NCBI RefSeq assembly: GCF_025465995.1 | Contig: NZ_JANLNY010000022.1 | Location: forward strand, 124,001 to 188,000 | Source of the DNA: Pseudomonas sp. 5P_3.1_Bac2 | GTDB lineage: Bacteria > Pseudomonadota > Gammaproteobacteria > Pseudomonadales > Pseudomonadaceae | Reading direction: 5' to 3' | Length of the DNA: 64,000 nucleotides | Part shown: in pieces, positions 62,332-64,000 of the stretch | How positions within the stretch are numbered: the stretch's first letter is position 1 | Layout of the letters: every line of letters begins with the position of its first letter | Notes under the pieces: generated by a model | Databases searched by the model: none | Seen by the model: only the letters and a program-made list of their open reading frames with translations | Told to the model about the DNA's origin: nothing | Translations under genes and position numbers: made by a program

Positions 62332-64000
62332 TTAGTTCTTGGCTTTCTTGGCAGCGCGGGTACGCTCGCCTTCGTCGAGGATCTTCTTACGCAGACGGAT
62401 CGACTTAGGCGTGACTTCGCACAGCTCGTCGTCCTGGATGAATTCCAGGGCCTGTTCCAGAGTGAAGCGAACAGGCGGAACCAGAGCGATGGTTTCGTCT
62501 TTACCCGAGGCACGCATGTTGTCCAGCTTCTTGCCTTTGGTTGGGTTGACGCCCAGGTCGTTGTCACGGCTGTTCAGACCGACGATTTGACCGTTGTAGA
62601 TCTCCTGGCCGTGCTCAACGAACAGCTTGCCGCGCGCTTGCAGGGTTTCCAGGGAGTAGGTCAGGGCCTTACCGGTTTCTACCGACACCAGTACACCGTT
62701 CTGACGGCCGGACATGTGGCCGGACTTCATGGTGTCGTAGCGATCGAAGATCGAGGTCAGGATGCCTGCACCGTTGGTCAGGGTCAGGAACTGGTTACGG
62801 AAACCGATCAGACCACGGGCCGGGATGTTGTATTCCAGACGCACACGGCCTTTGCCATCGGGCGACATGTTAGTCAGGTCGCCTTTACGCAGACCCATCT
62901 CTTCCATGACTTTGCCTTGCGACTCTTCAGGGATGTCGATGGTGACGTTTTCGTACGGCTCTTGTTTCACGCCGCCCACTTCACGAATGATCACTTCTGG
63001 ACGGCCAACGCCCATCTCGAAGCCTTCGCGACGCATGGTTTCGATCAGTACCGACAGGTGCAGCTCACCACGCCCGGAGACCTTGAACTTGTCCGCGCTG
63101 TCGCCTTCTTCAACACGCAGGGCCACGTTGTACAGCAGCTCTTTGTCCAGACGCTCTTTGATATTACGGCTGGTGACGAACTTGCCTTCTTTACCGCAGA
63201 ACGGCGAGTCGTTGACCTGGAAGGTCATGGATACGGTTGGCTCATCAACGGTCAGCGGAGTCATGGCTTCAACGTTGTTGATGTCACACAGGGTGTCGGA
63301 GATGAACAGCTGATCCATACCGCTGACGCAAACGATGTCACCGGCGGTGGCTTCTTCAACGTCGACACGGTGCAGACCGTGGTGGCCCATCAGCTTGAGG
63401 ATACGGCCGTTGCGGCGCTTGCCGTCAACGTCGATGGCAACCACTGGGGTGTTCGGCTTGACACGGCCACGGGCGATACGGCCCACGCCGATAATGCCGA
63501 GGAAGCTGTTGTAGTCCAGAGCCGAGATTTGCATCTGGAACGGACCATCAACGTCTACCGACGGCGCCGGTACGTGGTCAACGATGGCCTGGTACAGCGG
63601 CGTCAGGTCTTCGGCCATGTCGGTGTGATCAAGGCCGGCGATGCCGTTCAGTGCCGAGGCGTAAACAACTTGGAAGTCCAGTTGCTCGTCGGTAGCGCCG
63701 AGGTTATCGAACAGGTCGAAGATTTGATCCATAACCCAGTCAGGACGTGCGCCCGGACGGTCGATCTTGTTGATGACCACGATTGGACGCAGGCCAGCTT
63801 CGAAAGCCTTTTTGGTCACGAAACGGGTTTGTGGCATTGGGCCGTCTTGGGCGTCAACCACCAGCAGCACCGAGTCAACCATCGACATCACGCGCTCAAC
63901 TTCACCGCCGAAGTCGGCGTGGCCGGGGGTGTCGACGATGTTGATGTTGTAGCCGCTCCATTTGATCGCGGTGTTCTTCGCGAGAATGGTAATGCCGCGC
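62332..64000 (-). CDS. typA: Ribosome-binding GTPase TypA/BipA, N-terminus outside the window
   Basis: About 556 codons of TypA/BipA; the first ~50 residues lie beyond the right edge. The visible G domain contains [30 protein letters not shown] (G3 motif) and [12 protein letters not shown] (G4 NKID). The translation-factor domain II and the BipA C-terminal domain ([50 protein letters not shown]) follow. It acts on ribosome assembly and stress adaptation. The open frame continues to base 64000; an internal Met at 63891 is not the start. Confidence 0.96.
   Translation of the reverse strand, partial: RGITILAKNTAIKWSGYNINIVDTPGHADFGGEVERVMSMVDSVLLVVDAQDGPMPQTRFVTKKAFEAGLRPIVVINKIDRPGARPDWVMDQIFDLFDNLGATDEQLDFQVVYASALNGIAGLDHTDMAEDLTPLYQAIVDHVPAPSVDVDGPFQMQISALDYNSFLGIIGVGRIARGRVKPNTPVVAIDVDGKRRNGRILKLMGHHGLHRVDVEEATAGDIVCVSGMDQLFISDTLCDINNVEAMTPLTVDEPTVSMTFQVNDSPFCGKEGKFVTSRNIKERLDKELLYNVALRVEEGDSADKFKVSGRGELHLSVLIETMRREGFEMGVGRPEVIIREVGGVKQEPYENVTIDIPEESQGKVMEEMGLRKGDLTNMSPDGKGRVRLEYNIPARGLIGFRNQFLTLTNGAGILTSIFDRYDTMKSGHMSGRQNGVLVSVETGKALTYSLETLQARGKLFVEHGQEIYNGQIVGLNSRDNDLGVNPTKGKKLDNMRASGKDETIALVPPVRFTLEQALEFIQDDELCEVTPKSIRLRKKILDEGERTRAAKKAKN

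Overview
The window is chromosomal DNA of a gamma-proteobacterium, almost certainly a Pseudomonas. The reasons are the medium-chain polyhydroxyalkanoate locus phaC1-phaZ-phaC2-phaD with convergent phaI-phaF, the argS / SPOR protein / hslVU / pha / ubiE-ubiJ-ubiB / hisI-hisE / tatABC / rsmE gene order typical of the genus, separate hisI and hisE genes, the fbp-estA-typA neighbourhood, and high GC with C- or G-ending codons. No tRNA, rRNA, prophage, transposase or CRISPR array was seen.

Layout. 0-3 kb: choline/betaine ABC importer (end of the ATPase, permease, two tandem substrate-binding proteins). 3-4.7 kb: a GFA-family protein and a membrane diguanylate cyclase. 4.9-10.7 kb: choline-to-glycine-betaine locus, with regulator betI and oxidation genes betB-betA separated by an antiparallel BCCT transporter gene (betT); candidate operators lie before betI and between betT and betB. 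10.9-15.8 kb: argS, SPOR protein, hslVU with a probable heat-shock promoter, DUF971 protein. 16.1-23.2 kb: PHA granule synthesis, turnover and phasins. 23.4-29.5 kb: ubiquinone (ubiE, ubiJ, ubiB), histidine (hisI, hisE), twin-arginine export (tatABC), rsmE. 29.5-30.5 kb: five direct copies of a 126-bp element bounded by 10-bp inverted repeats. 30.6-35.1 kb: HxlR regulator divergent from an SDR-like protein and a DsbA-family isomerase, then dtd, pip, a lipoprotein and an isoprenylcysteine-methyltransferase-like membrane protein.

35.2-46.3 kb is the most unusual part. Two operons run toward each other. The plus-strand operon encodes a hot-dog dehydratase, a two-gene ABC exporter, an acyl carrier protein, a ketosynthase and a short ketosynthase-like protein without the catalytic cysteine. 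The minus-strand operon encodes a DarA-like dialkylresorcinol-condensing enzyme, a KAS III/DarB-like ketosynthase, an unknown small protein and a BtrH-like protein. Together they look like a compact acyl/alkylresorcinol-type biosynthesis and export cluster. Between the two 3' ends sits a compositionally different segment with a kexin-like S8 protease and a small secreted partner resembling the Aeromonas ASP protease chaperone.

46.3-64 kb: DUF2141 protein, Blc lipocalin and a small lipoprotein, fbp, estA (GDSL autotransporter esterase), YkgJ-family protein, a SnoaL-AraC fusion regulator before a polyamine-type operon (FAD oxidoreductase, cupin, PotF-like binding protein), a four-gene FUSC/HlyD/NodT efflux operon with a convergent LysR gene, a DUF2790 protein, and typA, which runs off the right edge. 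Functions are assigned from recognised motifs, lengths and gene order; no database search was possible.
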